Of a stretch of 64,000 nt of DNA, positions 1 to 9,790 are shown one piece after another. The notes beneath the pieces were generated by a model. That model saw only the letters and a program-made list of their open reading frames with translations. It did not search any database and was not told the origin of the DNA. The DNA is from Spizellomyces sp. 'palustris' (lineage: Eukaryota > Chytridiomycota > Chytridiomycetes > Spizellomycetales > Spizellomycetaceae), in NCBI GenBank assembly GCA_006535965.1, contig QEAR01000043.1, positions 109,420-173,419 on the forward strand, in the 5' to 3' direction. The position numbers were made by a program, and so were the translations under genes. Each line of letters begins with the position of its first letter. Within the stretch, counting starts at the first letter, position 1.

Positions 1-301
1 CCGGTGCGATGGGGTTCATCCATGTTCTTTTGAATTTTGAGTTTAGGCAATGCTGGTACTGCGAGGTAAAATCCAACCTGTTGTATCACGGCCATTTTGT
101 CCCTTCACCAGTTTTATACCAGCAATGTAGTGACGTAAGGTTCATCACGCGCGCTGGACGCGCAGGTGGCGTTGTCGTGCAAGGAACTGTGCCGGACGCG
201 CAGGTGGCCAACCCAACTTGGCCGCGCTCTCGTGACCAACCGTTTCGCCTGAGTTTCCCATCTCCCTCTCCCTGTTGTCAGTAACATCACAACTAACAGC
301 C
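1..301. promoter_or_regulatory. 5' flank of the nucleoside hydrolase gene
   Basis: No gene is seen here. A 15-bp direct repeat (GGACGCGCAGGTGGC) occurs at 156-170 and again at 194-208. A CRE/ATF-like TGACGTAA lies at 131-138. These could be promoter elements of the gene starting at 302, but this is inference from position only. Confidence 0.3.
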
Positions 302-1736
302 ATGTCGGGAGGAAAACATTCGGTTATCATTGATACTGATCCGGGAGTGGACGACGCCATTGCTCTTCTCTTTGCTTTTCTCAGTCCTAACATCGATATT
401 CGGGCAATTACTCTCACGCAAGGCAATACAACCATCGAGAACGCTCTTCGAAACATCAAGCAAATCCTCGCGGTTCAAGCCGCCCATGAGCGATACCTCG
501 CGTCGACTGCTCCAACTGACATACAAGTTGCACCGCCAGCGGCTCTGGTTAGCCGTGAAAGTCCGGTTGTGATTGCATTGGGTCAGGGTATTCCCTTGGA
601 GGGGGAAGCAGAATATGCACACCATTTTCATGGGGAGGATGGATTGGGTAATTATTTTACGATGAACCCCCCAAATGGAAGCGGTGATGGTCAAACAGAG
701 GCTGTATCAAAGGCCGCAGCTGCAGCAGGAGCGAAGACACCAGATGCAGGTGCCGAGGGTTTGTACACTGTAAGTGAACGGTGTGCTGAAGATGAGATCA
801 TCCATCAACTTCAATCGCATCCCGACAAAACTATCACTATTTTGGCCCTTGGTCCGCTTTCAAATGTTGCCAGAGCTATGCAGAAAGCCCCCGAAACAAG
901 TATGAATACTCCACATTGATAATGTGACCCAGTTACAAGTGCTGATATTCGCCTACAGTGAAGAAGGTCAGGCACATCATTTCCATGGGAGGTGCCATTA
1001 ACCACCCTGGCAACATTACTCCAGTTTCCGAATTCAACTGGTTTGCTGGTACGCGCTCTCTTGATGAGAATTGAAGTTGAAGACTGGTCGCTTACAACGC
1101 ACTCTGTCATGCTACTGTATAGATGGTTTGGCCGCCCATATTGTCATTGCTTCCTCTTTACCTGTTCGTGTCCTACCATTGGATGTCACAATGGTTTCTG
1201 CAGTTGTTGAAAGTCGATACCTCTACGAACATGTTGCGCCTTTGAGTACCCCGTTGAGTAACTTCGTGACGCAAATCATCCAGCATATTCTCCAGCTGAC
1301 TGAGCGGTCATGGGGATATCGATGGTTGACCATGCACGATCCACTGACGGTGGGTTCCAGCCAGCCTTTTCTGGACGAATGAAAGATTACTAAAACGTCA
1401 TATTGTCTAGATTGGTTGTCTGGTGGATAATTCTCTTGTGGAGTTTGAACCTCTTCACTTTGAGGTATGGGAGGCCCTGGATGGTGTATGCTGTCTATGT
1501 ATTATTGACGGAGTCCTTGAACAATACTCCTCCAGGTGGAACCAAATGGGAGGCTCACACGAGGAATGTGTATTATCGACCGCCGACCAGCGAAATTGAA
1601 CGAACCCGCTCCGGCAGCAACGAAACGGAAAAACGTAGAAGTAGCCGTCCGTGGCGATACTCACAAGTTTTTAAAGCTGTTCTATCACACCTTATTCGGG
1701 CTTGACTGGGATACGCTGAAAAAGACTACCAGTTGA
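302..1736 (+). CDS. Inosine-uridine preferring nucleoside hydrolase
   Basis: This enzyme hydrolyses the N-glycosidic bond of nucleosides to ribose and free base, in purine/pyrimidine salvage, and is probably cytosolic. The N-terminus carries the Ca2+/ribose-binding signature DTDPGVDDAIALL. Later come the LALGPLSN, HIISMGGA and LPLDVT family motifs, a catalytic-type His in MHDPL, and the C-terminal TRGMCIIDRR. Five exons restore one frame: 302-899, 959-1048, 1123-1349, 1411-1464 and 1536-1736, giving 1170 nt (389 aa), the usual family length plus an insertion. The insertion is an Ala/Gly-rich stretch near residues 135-160, just before the conserved SE(R)CAEDEIIH-like segment. The start is the first ATG; an in-frame upstream TTG at 275 is not used. 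It is convergent with the TPR gene. Whether it prefers purine or pyrimidine nucleosides cannot be told. Confidence 0.9.
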
Positions 1737-1801
1737 TAATAGAGCCAAAGTAGACGGAACCCATTAGACAAATAGCGCAGGCCAGTTAGATTGCGTATGT
1801 A

Positions 1802-3800
1802 TTAAAAGCGTCTAGAGATCCATTCTGCCACGTCGTTCCCATCGATGCCTCCAGACATTACCAGCACGATTCCTAGCAGGACAATTAGTACGGCACCAAT
1901 TGCCAGTTCCTTTCCAACTAGCACGAAATAATTTGATATGCCACTGGCTGGCGCAACGTTCAATCCCTGCACAGGGTCAGATGGCTTTGAGGGCACCTCC
2001 AGACTTTCAGGCGTTGTTTCTTCTTTGGCAGGCTTCTTGTCGATTGGTTTTTCAGTTGCTATTAAACCTTTCTCTCGTGGCATGTTACTTTGGTTTTCCA
2101 TGCTGTACAAGCTTTCGACGAATTCCAACATCTTCAAATCATCATCACACGTGTAGTATACCGCCTCCCCTTCCCGACCGCCGCCACCACAAACATTTTC
2201 AAACCACTTCTCGAATGTCGCATCTCCGCCTGCTTGACGTGCCCAGATAGCCAGGAAATCCACTACTATTTTTTCGTCGCGAGACACGAGCACTGCATAT
2301 GAGTGGTGTGATGATATGAAGGGAAACAGAGATGACTTGGCGAATGGCTTTGGATCGGCCTGAAACGTCCAAACCATACTCCAATCTTCTACAGGATATG
2401 CCAAAGTGAATATGCGGTGGATGATGACGAGTGACAGCAACGGCGAGGAAGGGAGTACATATGACGCCAGACTATGTGGTGGGGCCTATGATCTGTTCAG
2501 CCAATAGTTCCTCTCGAACAATATGCGACCAATTTACCTTCGCCTTCAGTTCCGGATCACTGTCCGCAGGTGCCGCACCTTGTTCAAGGGTCATGTCGCT
2601 TCCCAGGAATCCCAGAACTTGTATCACCAGTCTCTGTAAATCCTCATTTTTCAAGTGCTGTGCACAATCTTTGTCCCAGGATTGCTGGTTCCACCACTTG
2701 ATCCCAGCATGACACTGTGAGAACCATTCCTTGACTTTCTGTCCACATCAAACCGGCCTGCAATTAGCAAGGGACTCCAAAAGGCCAATTGCCAACAAGG
2801 ACACCTACCCATGAGGAATGCTGAATCTCCATCATCATGCCCATCACTCGTTTTTCGAAACCGCCCTGAGTGGTTGCATTCCGTTCCGCCATGCGTGCTG
2901 CTTCCATATAGGAACGCCTCAAGTCAGGATCATCAGGGTGATGACGAAGTCCCTCCTGAAAGGCGCTGATTGCGTCTGTGAACCGGCGTTGCTTTATCGC
3001 GACGGTTCCTGTAAATGGTTAATCTCTGCAGAAGTGGCGATCTCAAGGACGAGCTGTACCTTTCCTGTAATATCCTTTGTTCCACGTCGGCTTTGCATAG
3101 ACGCATCGATCTGCCATCACGGCTGCTTCGTCCAATCTTCCCAGTTTAATAAGAGCTTGACAAGCATTAGAGAGCACAGTTTCCTCTACGGGATTAAGTT
3201 CGAGGGCTTCCTCGTACTTCTTGAGTGCGCGTCCTATTTGTCCTGCTCGATACAGAAGATTTCCTTCCTCTTTGATTTGGACAGCTTTCTCAAGATTGGA
3301 CGCGTCGGCTTGAAGGAGCTCCGTTCCGAGCTTTTTGTAGCGGGCAGACTCCTCAGCATTTCCGAGCCGGTCGTGTGCTTCAAGTACCCTTAATGACAGG
3401 GGGACAAGTGGCCACAAAACAACTGCGTAACTTACCTTTTGCAAGGTACGCCTTTGACAAACCATCGTTGGTGTGAGTTGCCGGAGACTGTCGGCAGGGA
3501 CTACCCAATAGTTAAACTCACCGAAGCAGCCGCCCGTGTGCTGTAACAGCCTGGCAGAAGTTCCTCTGGCGTGTGCACATCGCTCAGCCTCAGTACGACT
3601 TCAGCATCTTCAATGGCCTTTGCATATTCCTTCTGCTCCATAAAGCATAAACTCCGGGAGAGTCGAGGCATGGCGTGCGCCTCTTCAGGCACCGCGTTGA
3701 TAAACCGGGTAAATGCATTTGCGGCATCTTTCCATTCTTTGCGAGCAATTGCAGTCTGAGCTGTATATAGGATCTTCCTTATCGACGCTGTGTCCGTCAT
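1802..3800 (-). CDS. Tail-anchored tetratricopeptide-repeat protein
   Basis: The protein begins MTDTASIRKILYT at 3800 and continues through at least five exons. TPR units cover roughly the first 270 residues (for example WKDAANAFTRFINAVPEEA, IGRALKKYEEALELNP, FTDAISAFQEGLRHHPDDP). A middle part contains a Trp-rich stretch (GIKWWNQQSWDKDC). The C-terminal exon, about 210 aa, ends in a single hydrophobic helix (AIGAVLIVLLGIVLVMSGG) followed by a short charged tail. That layout fits a tail-anchored protein facing the cytosol from ER, mitochondrion or peroxisome. TPR domains bind peptides, often the C-termini of Hsp90/Hsp70, but no specific family is recognised here. The first block looks closest to STI1/TTC-type TPRs. 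Exon joins near 3525, 3435, 3010, 2780, 2470 and 2390 are inferred. Confidence 0.7.
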
Positions 3801-4095
3801 TTGTAGATTGGCAGCCAGCTAAAAGGTGCTGAATGGATCTGGCCTTCCCACATGTCACGTGACAGGAAGTTGATCGGGGGGTTCCGTAAGCGCACTATCA
3901 GAAACAAAGGATAATTCCTAGTAGCTTCCTCCATAAGATTCCGTCACAACTTCCCGCAAGATGTTCATTTATTCTTCTGCATAAGATAGCGGGAGCAACC
4001 GCTTGCGATCTATCGACAGCTCGTTACGAGTCTCGTGAATGAATAGGTTCCGGATGCTTTATGAAAGGACTGATTTGTGAAATCAGGCAAACTCT

Positions 4096-4780
4096 TCAGA
4101 ACACTTGATGGCGTCTACTATACTTAACACATGGATGGATGTTCAAAAAATAGATGTGGTAGACATCCATTGCATCGATGATCCGGGATTCTGCCTCTCT
4201 TCCTTTCGGCATCAAGCGGGACGACCTGGAGACATCGGTGCACTCTGGTTCTACACATGCTTTGAAGAGGAACTTTGCTTCCTGGCCAATTGATGGCAAG
4301 ACTTGTAGTCGGAAATGGGGGCCGGCGCACATTTGGCTCATTTGGTGACACGTCGGGCTTCCAAGAATAAGGAGCATCATCCACGAACCCAGGAAGTGTG
4401 TAGTGACTTGATACATTTGCATTGGCGAGATAAACGTATAGACTGTCGTAGTGAGCCTTAGCACCCACACCATACTGGCGGATGCAGACCTTTGGAGGTG
4501 AAAAAGCCTCCCTCCAACGTCTCTCCAACCGATTTCCAGGGAACAATGGCCGAATCTGCTGCCAAAAGGTGTCCGGCCCCACAACACATTCAAGTTTTAG
4601 AAGTAAGCTGTTCACCGTCACTCGTCCATGTACGTTAGGTTCATCAAGTATTATACTAAAGAAAATGAGAGCAATGCACCGCATGATATTACGGAACCTG
4701 GAAATCGACATCAGACTGCAGGACACGTCGGAAGCAACTTTCCCTGCGTTTGTTGCAAGAGAGATAAGATAATCCCGCAT
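4096..4780 (-). CDS. Hypothetical protein, possibly secreted; gene model uncertain
   Basis: Two overlapping minus-strand frames read as plausible protein. One runs 4780-4124 and contains a hydrophobic N-terminal stretch (MRCIALIFFSIILDEP), then a Trp/Pro/Tyr-rich segment (GPDTFWQQIRPLFPGN, YDSLYVYLANANVSSHYTLPG). The other runs to 4096 and gives KFLFKACVEPECTDVSR. A splice or frameshift near 4270-4330 would join them. The N-terminal hydrophobic stretch could be a signal peptide or anchor. I recognise no family. A chance ORF pair or a decayed gene is possible. It sits between the TPR gene and the end of the Cus2 gene, all on the minus strand. Confidence 0.3.
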
Positions 4781-4984
4781 AAAATGAAAATGGAAAGTTC
4801 ACGCACTGGATGAGGATTATTCGTAAAACCCGCAATATCAGGTCTGAGTTTTACCATGACTAGGATGAATAGTCCGTGCGGCCTGTGCCACATTTGCGTA
4901 TAAGGATCAGACTTATCCCAAGTGGTAGTGTCATTGACATTGGATCCTGTGCTAGATACAAATTATAGGTGCAATCTGTTGAGC

Positions 4985-6823
4985 TCAATGCTGGCTCTCC
5001 AACCACGTTTCATATGCTTCTAGTCGTTTCTTTTCCTCCTCTTCTGTCTGATCCTGAGATTTTGATTCTCGATACTTCTCCTTGCCCTGCATTATGTGGG
5101 CTTCTACTCGTCGGCCGGCAAAAAAGCGCCCATGCATTTTCTAAAAAGTAGGTCGGGTGGTGAACGCTAACTCAAGTGGTGATGTCTTGCTAGTGGCGCA
5201 TACCTTGATGCATAATTCCGCAGATTCTGGCTCTTTGAATCTCACTGTCATTATGCCATCCTCTTCAAGCTAATGGCACGAGGCGTTAATGATGTACACC
5301 TTGCCGGAAGTTTTATGGTCCTTACATCGTATAACGACACATTCGTCACTTCTCCCAGCTTCTCGCATTCGCCTCTTACATCCTCTTTCAGGTCGAGTAA
5401 TAACGTTGGATCTAGCTATGTTCGCACAAACATTTCAGATGGTTAGAACCTGCTTCATCCAACACTTAGCAGTGTATATTACCTCCAGCTCCTGGAGGGT
5501 GAACATGTACTTTAACACGACAACTCTTGCGAACTTGTCCGCCTTTTTGCCGGACTGTTCCTCAAACCAATCCAGACGCCTAACAATTTTGCGTAACTAA
5601 TGACGTTGGCAGGCATGTTCACAACTCAATGCAAACAACAAAATGCACATACTTCTCTAGTTTCTGACGCTTTTTCTGCACCACCTTCTTATCCAATTTC
5701 ACTTTTTGGTCTGGTTGTTCTGTCTCTGAATTTGGGGGTTTCTCCTTTGCTTGGAAGACAGCCTATGTCGCACGGGTCTGGTAATCAGACTTCAGAGTAT
5801 TCCAATTGGCCAACCACAACTCACTTTTTGTACTCTGATCTTGGAAGGGACGCCGAGACGGAAGTCGCTGTCGTCAAGGAGATTGCACGCTAGATCCACC
5901 GACTCTTCTTTAAAGTAGCTTACAAGCGCATCGCCTTTTAGATTTCCTCGCTCGTCTTTGTATAGCTTTATCTTTGGCTGGCCTTTTCATTACAATCTTT
6001 GTAAGCGAGACGATGTCAGCCATACAGGCGCTGAATAGAGAGACAGTTACCAGTCGCAAGATCTTCCATTAAAATGCCGTATTTTCCAAAAACTTCCTTC
6101 ATTTCATCTACAGTAGTGTCGCGCGGCAATCCAGTCACGTAGACAGATGTATTTGGACGTTTCTTCGGCTCAGCTTTGGGTTTCTTCACTTGCGGCTGAG
6201 ATTACTCGGGTCAGTCTTCCATGGACGTTCCACAGTCTGAAGCCAGAATGACCCCAAAAGCGCACCTCCTCAGACGTGTAAATTTGTTTCCGTTTTCCTT
6301 TCTGCCGCGAAGTGGAAGTCTGGTCCGAACAAAGGTAGATTAGTGTTGCTCAGCTTGTGATCACGTTGTTTTTCAGAGATGCCCACCGTTTCCTCAGTTA
6401 TCGTAGGTCCGTACGCAGCTTGTTGCGATTCTATGAGATTCTCATCCCACTATATAAGAGAAAACAAGCGACGTATTCGCCCTTTCAGTACGCAAAGGCA
6501 ACCAGTCATTCGATAGTAACAATTGGGCGACAGTCTCGAGCAGCCAGCACCGTACCATAGGAAACCACGCATGTTTCTCGTCATCCCACTCATATGAAAT
6601 TCCGTCGTCACCTGAGTATTAGGTGGTGAGCCACAGCAGGTGCTTCTTCTCCTCCCGGCTGCCTTTTATAAGATTGTGTACCTGTGTACACGTATTTGCT
6701 CGTTTCCTCAATATAACGAACTCGTGGGTCGTTATGCAAAGAGCTTTCTGCAGATTGCGTAGGGTTCTCTGGTGCGTCAGCCGCCTGGTGCTCAGTTTTG
6801 ATATTCTGCATATCTTCGAACAT
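4985..6823 (-). CDS. CUS2: Tat-SF1/Cus2-type U2 snRNP assembly factor (two RRMs)
   Basis: Cus2/HTATSF1 proteins bind the SF3b1 subunit and help U2 snRNA fold and join the spliceosome in the nucleus. The start used is MFEDMQNIKTE at 6823; an upstream in-frame TTG is ignored. An acidic N-terminus with DPRVRYIEETSKYVY is followed near 6590 by a tryptophan-containing stretch (SYEWDDEKHAWFP) typical of the family. RRM1 begins SVYVTGLPRDTTVDEM (about 6130) and continues KIKLYKDERGNLKGDALV SYF. The second, C-terminal RRM (5060-5450) has MTVRFKEPESAELCIK and GRFFAGRRVEAH, the R-x-F of a U2AF-homology motif that binds a Trp ligand. The tail is acidic/basic and ends WLESQH. At least six short introns break the frame. 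Family assignment is secure; exact splice sites are inferred. Confidence 0.85.
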
Positions 6824-7163
6824 GAAAGATGAAAACAACTAAGGCGATCTATGAATGCTTCAACTCATAACTCCAAACTTAACATCACGTGACCATCAGG
6901 TTCATATATCTGAAGTATTTCTGCTACTGACATAGCGGGCAGGAAGCACTAACTATCTAGACATATACACTTGCCGACTCAACTCATGACCCTATCGGCA
7001 GACTAAAACATAATCCACTCCCATTACACCTGAACCAACCCCCTAACTGACATAAGACCATCCATCAGTCCTGAATCCAAGTCACCAAGTTGGAATGAAG
7101 GTGTCTGTCCTCCTAGATAATAATTAAATAGCCAGGATCGAGGCAGAAGAGCCGAAGGAGTCG
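6824..7163. other. Spacer between the Cus2 promoter and the CFEM gene end
   Basis: No coding region is seen. It holds the 5' flank of the minus-strand Cus2 gene and the 3' flank of the minus-strand CFEM gene, with an AT-rich patch (ATAATAATTAAATA-like) near 7117-7130. Confidence 0.3.
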
Positions 7164-7466
7164 TCAAGCTTGAGAGAGGTTGGGCATGGCGGCTGCACCA
7201 AGGCACCCGGGGGATCCACATTCCGTGCAGACGTTCACAAACGTAGCTGCCTGCTCGTTAGCTGGGCAAGTAGTTTGCACACATGGTCCCAGGGTGTTCA
7301 AAAATACCGCCGAAGTACAGATGCAAGTGATAGCACTAAACGCGCATCCGGTGGCGGCAATTGCGTGTTCCACACATGCTGTTGCGCATCCCGGAATGGC
7401 ACTAAGCTGGGCAGAAACGGCGCCGATGATGGCGAGCAGCAAGAGTGAGGCCATAGTCAACTTCAT
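7164..7466 (-). CDS. Small secreted CFEM-domain protein
   Basis: A single exon of 100 aa starts MKLTMASLLLLAIIGAVSA, a clear signal peptide likely cleaved before QLSAIP. The mature part has the fungal CFEM cysteine pattern: IPGCATAC, GCAFSAITCIC, GPC, TTC, VNVC, plus two extra Cys (CGSPGC) near the end, ten in all. CFEM proteins are extracellular or GPI-anchored; some bind haem for iron uptake and others act in adhesion or host interaction. There is no C-terminal hydrophobic GPI signal (the end is AAAMPNLSQA), so it is probably freely secreted. The Asp that serves as axial haem ligand in Csa2-like CFEM, three residues before the CxC, is Ala here. Haem binding by the classical mode is therefore doubtful. 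Confidence 0.85.
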   Translation of the reverse strand: MKLTMASLLLLAIIGAVSAQLSAIPGCATACVEHAIAATGCAFSAITCICTSAVFLNTLGPCVQTTCPANEQAATFVNVCTECGSPGCLGAAAMPNLSQA

Positions 7467-8595
7467 GTTCGTAATGCTGTTCCAAAAGTATCGAGTTATG
7501 GGGGTCAGGCGGGGCAGTTTGAGCCGGTCCTTTATTTAACTCAACCGGGGCGCTTGGCTGAGCGAGGATGGGTGGCTGAAGCAACGGGATTTGGAGGGAA
7601 GAGAAGGTGCAAGGGGAGGTTCCGGGGCACAGAAGTCGAACATAGTGCAGCCAGCGACGTACTGGTTGACGGCGTTCCCGGTTGACGGTATCATGTTTAA
7701 CTCTTATAGACGTAGCAACACATCGTTGGGGAATCTTGTACTGACCTCCGACATACCACTCCTACACTGTTAACCACCGGTCACCTACTGCAACGGCGCT
7801 TCCAACCATGCGGCTAACGTGACTGATAAGATCTGGGCAGTGGACCGCGTGCATGAAATTGAATTATTGCATTGCAACCTACATCTTGGGATGACTGGTG
7901 TAGGAGTGGTAAGACTCCTCGTGATTACACAGACGGGTCAGAACGATGAACCGTCACAAGGTTGCTCGGTCAGGGAATATGGTCTTTGCGTATTAGCGTT
8001 GTATCGAGGTCAAACTGGAGGGTAGCTGGTTGAGCAAGACACTTCCAGCATGATAGGAACATAATAGGTGCCCGCAGTTGTATGTCGACGATCAAGTTGA
8101 TATGTCAAGCCTCAGTGACTTCTCCAACTGACATTACTGAGGGATTGCTGGACGTTGCTGGTCGTAAGAAAAACACAGTTTTCCTGTGCTTGATGTGAAC
8201 GGTTACATATCATGCACCACTTGTTTTGATTGGCCGCCATAGGAAAAGACTTGGTTGGAAATCCATGGGACACGCTGGTTCCATGCGAAATGACCAGTTT
8301 TACAAAAATAACGATGGTGCACAGTACTGGGCCAGTCAGCGACCGTCGTTCGTGCTGGTGGAGTGAACTTTTGGCCAGCCTTACTCGACTTTGCACGATA
8401 CTCGGGTAGACCGTATACACAAGCTCGAACGTCCGCCTTCTGTTGAAAGAAACTCCATTATTACGAACTCATGTCCGTTTAACTCAGCTGTTTGTTTCCG
8501 TTTAGAAAGTTTTAGTCAGAGCGAGATATGCGCGGCAGTCCGCGACGCGAGGTTCTTTTGACAGTCACTTACTTAACAACGGGTTCCTTTTGAAC
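7467..8595. other. Intergenic region between CFEM and kinase genes
   Basis: This divergent spacer of 1.1 kb contains only ORFs of 60-102 codons with no recognisable motif or codon pattern. It should hold the promoters of the minus-strand CFEM gene and the plus-strand kinase gene. I see no repeat or RNA gene. Confidence 0.3.
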
Positions 8596-9699
8596 ATGTC
8601 GACAGATTTACTCAAAACGCATCTTCCTGCTGGAACGCGGATTCTGAAAGTCAAACAAATTGCATCACTGTGGGCTGGATATGGGTCCATTTTGCGGGTT
8701 AGTGTCCGACCGTTATCCCGTACCGATCCCACCAGTTACATAGTAAAAAGCGTTGCCGTCCCAACTGCCATTGATCGTGAGGACGTTGGACATGTCCGAA
8801 AGCTGACATCGTATCGGGTCGAGGGAGTCTTTTATGAGAAACCGGAATTTGCAACCGCAGTAATCCAGGCAGACAAGGATGTGACTTTGCCTTTGCCTGT
8901 TTTTGTCAAGGCGGATGACCAGTCCGTTGCAGAAGAATTCTCTTTGTTTATTATTATGTCTGATTTATCTCAGGCTTTGCCTATTGAGCAAGGGAGTCTC
9001 AGCTTATGCCTTACAAAGTCTGCCCTCCGCTGGCTTGCCGGATTTCATGCCCACTTTTGGGGTTCGGAGCCAGTTGATGGAGGTGATAACGAGCGTGCGA
9101 TATACTCTTCAGGAGTATGGAAACAAGGTGGATACTGGCATCTGAGCACTCGACTTGATGAATTCAAGGCAATCCAAAACAACAAGCGGTGGACGCCTTT
9201 TAAACAAGCTGCTGAGCCTATTGCCACCCTGTTGAGAGGAAAGTCGTCAGAAGCGTCAGCCTTGCCTGACCACCCAGGAAAAAGGTGTTTCCGTACACTT
9301 TTGCATGGGGATCCCAAAGCGGAGAACATCCTTTTCGCGGCCGAGAAGCCCCTCAATGATGCACCTCCTGCATGTGGCTTCTATGACTTCCAGTATACAG
9401 GATATGGCTATGGGGCGGTTGATGTAGCATATTTCTTGGCCACCAGTGTAGACAGTAATATAGTAGAGACGCGATTAGATGAGCTGTTGGACTTCTATTA
9501 CATGGAGCTAGTCAAGAAGCTCACTTTGCGGGGAATGACCGCACAAGCAGACGAATATACCCCAGCTATTCTCCGCACACACTTTGGGTGGGCGTTGGTA
9601 GATTGGGTCAGATTCATCGCTGGCTGGGGAACATGGGGAAACGCAAGATGGGCAGAGAAGACAGCAAAAGAGGTTTTAGCTACCATGGGCTTTACATAA
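8596..9699 (+). CDS. EcKinase-like (CHK/DUF1679) small-molecule kinase
   Basis: This intronless protein of 367 aa has the aminoglycoside-phosphotransferase/choline-kinase fold. Brenner's catalytic loop is LLHGDPKAENILF (H-x-D-x4-N form), followed by the metal-binding DFQ in FYDFQYTGYGYGAVDVAY. The GYGxxxxDxAYF run after DFQ is characteristic of the ecdysteroid kinase-like group, found in insects, nematodes and some fungi and bacteria. The ATP-lid Lys is likely in SYIVKSV. The start is the ATG at 8596; an in-frame TTG two codons upstream is ignored. The substrate is unknown: family members phosphorylate ecdysteroids or are implicated in xenobiotic detoxification. The absence of introns contrasts with almost all neighbours. 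Confidence 0.8.
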   Translation: MSTDLLKTHLPAGTRILKVKQIASLWAGYGSILRVSVRPLSRTDPTSYIVKSVAVPTAIDREDVGHVRKLTSYRVEGVFYEKPEFATAVIQADKDVTLPLPVFVKADDQSVAEEFSLFIIMSDLSQALPIEQGSLSLCLTKSALRWLAGFHAHFWGSEPVDGGDNERAIYSSGVWKQGGYWHLSTRLDEFKAIQNNKRWTPFKQAAEPIATLLRGKSSEASALPDHPGKRCFRTLLHGDPKAENILFAAEKPLNDAPPACGFYDFQYTGYGYGAVDVAYFLATSVDSNIVETRLDELLDFYYMELVKKLTLRGMTAQADEYTPAILRTHFGWALVDWVRFIAGWGTWGNARWAEKTAKEVLATMGFT

Positions 9700-9790
9700 G
9701 ACATCATCAATTTTGGACATAGAAAGTCAAGAGCAGTATACACCTAAATCATACCAAACACGACAGCCCAGTCTTCATGTATATACATAC

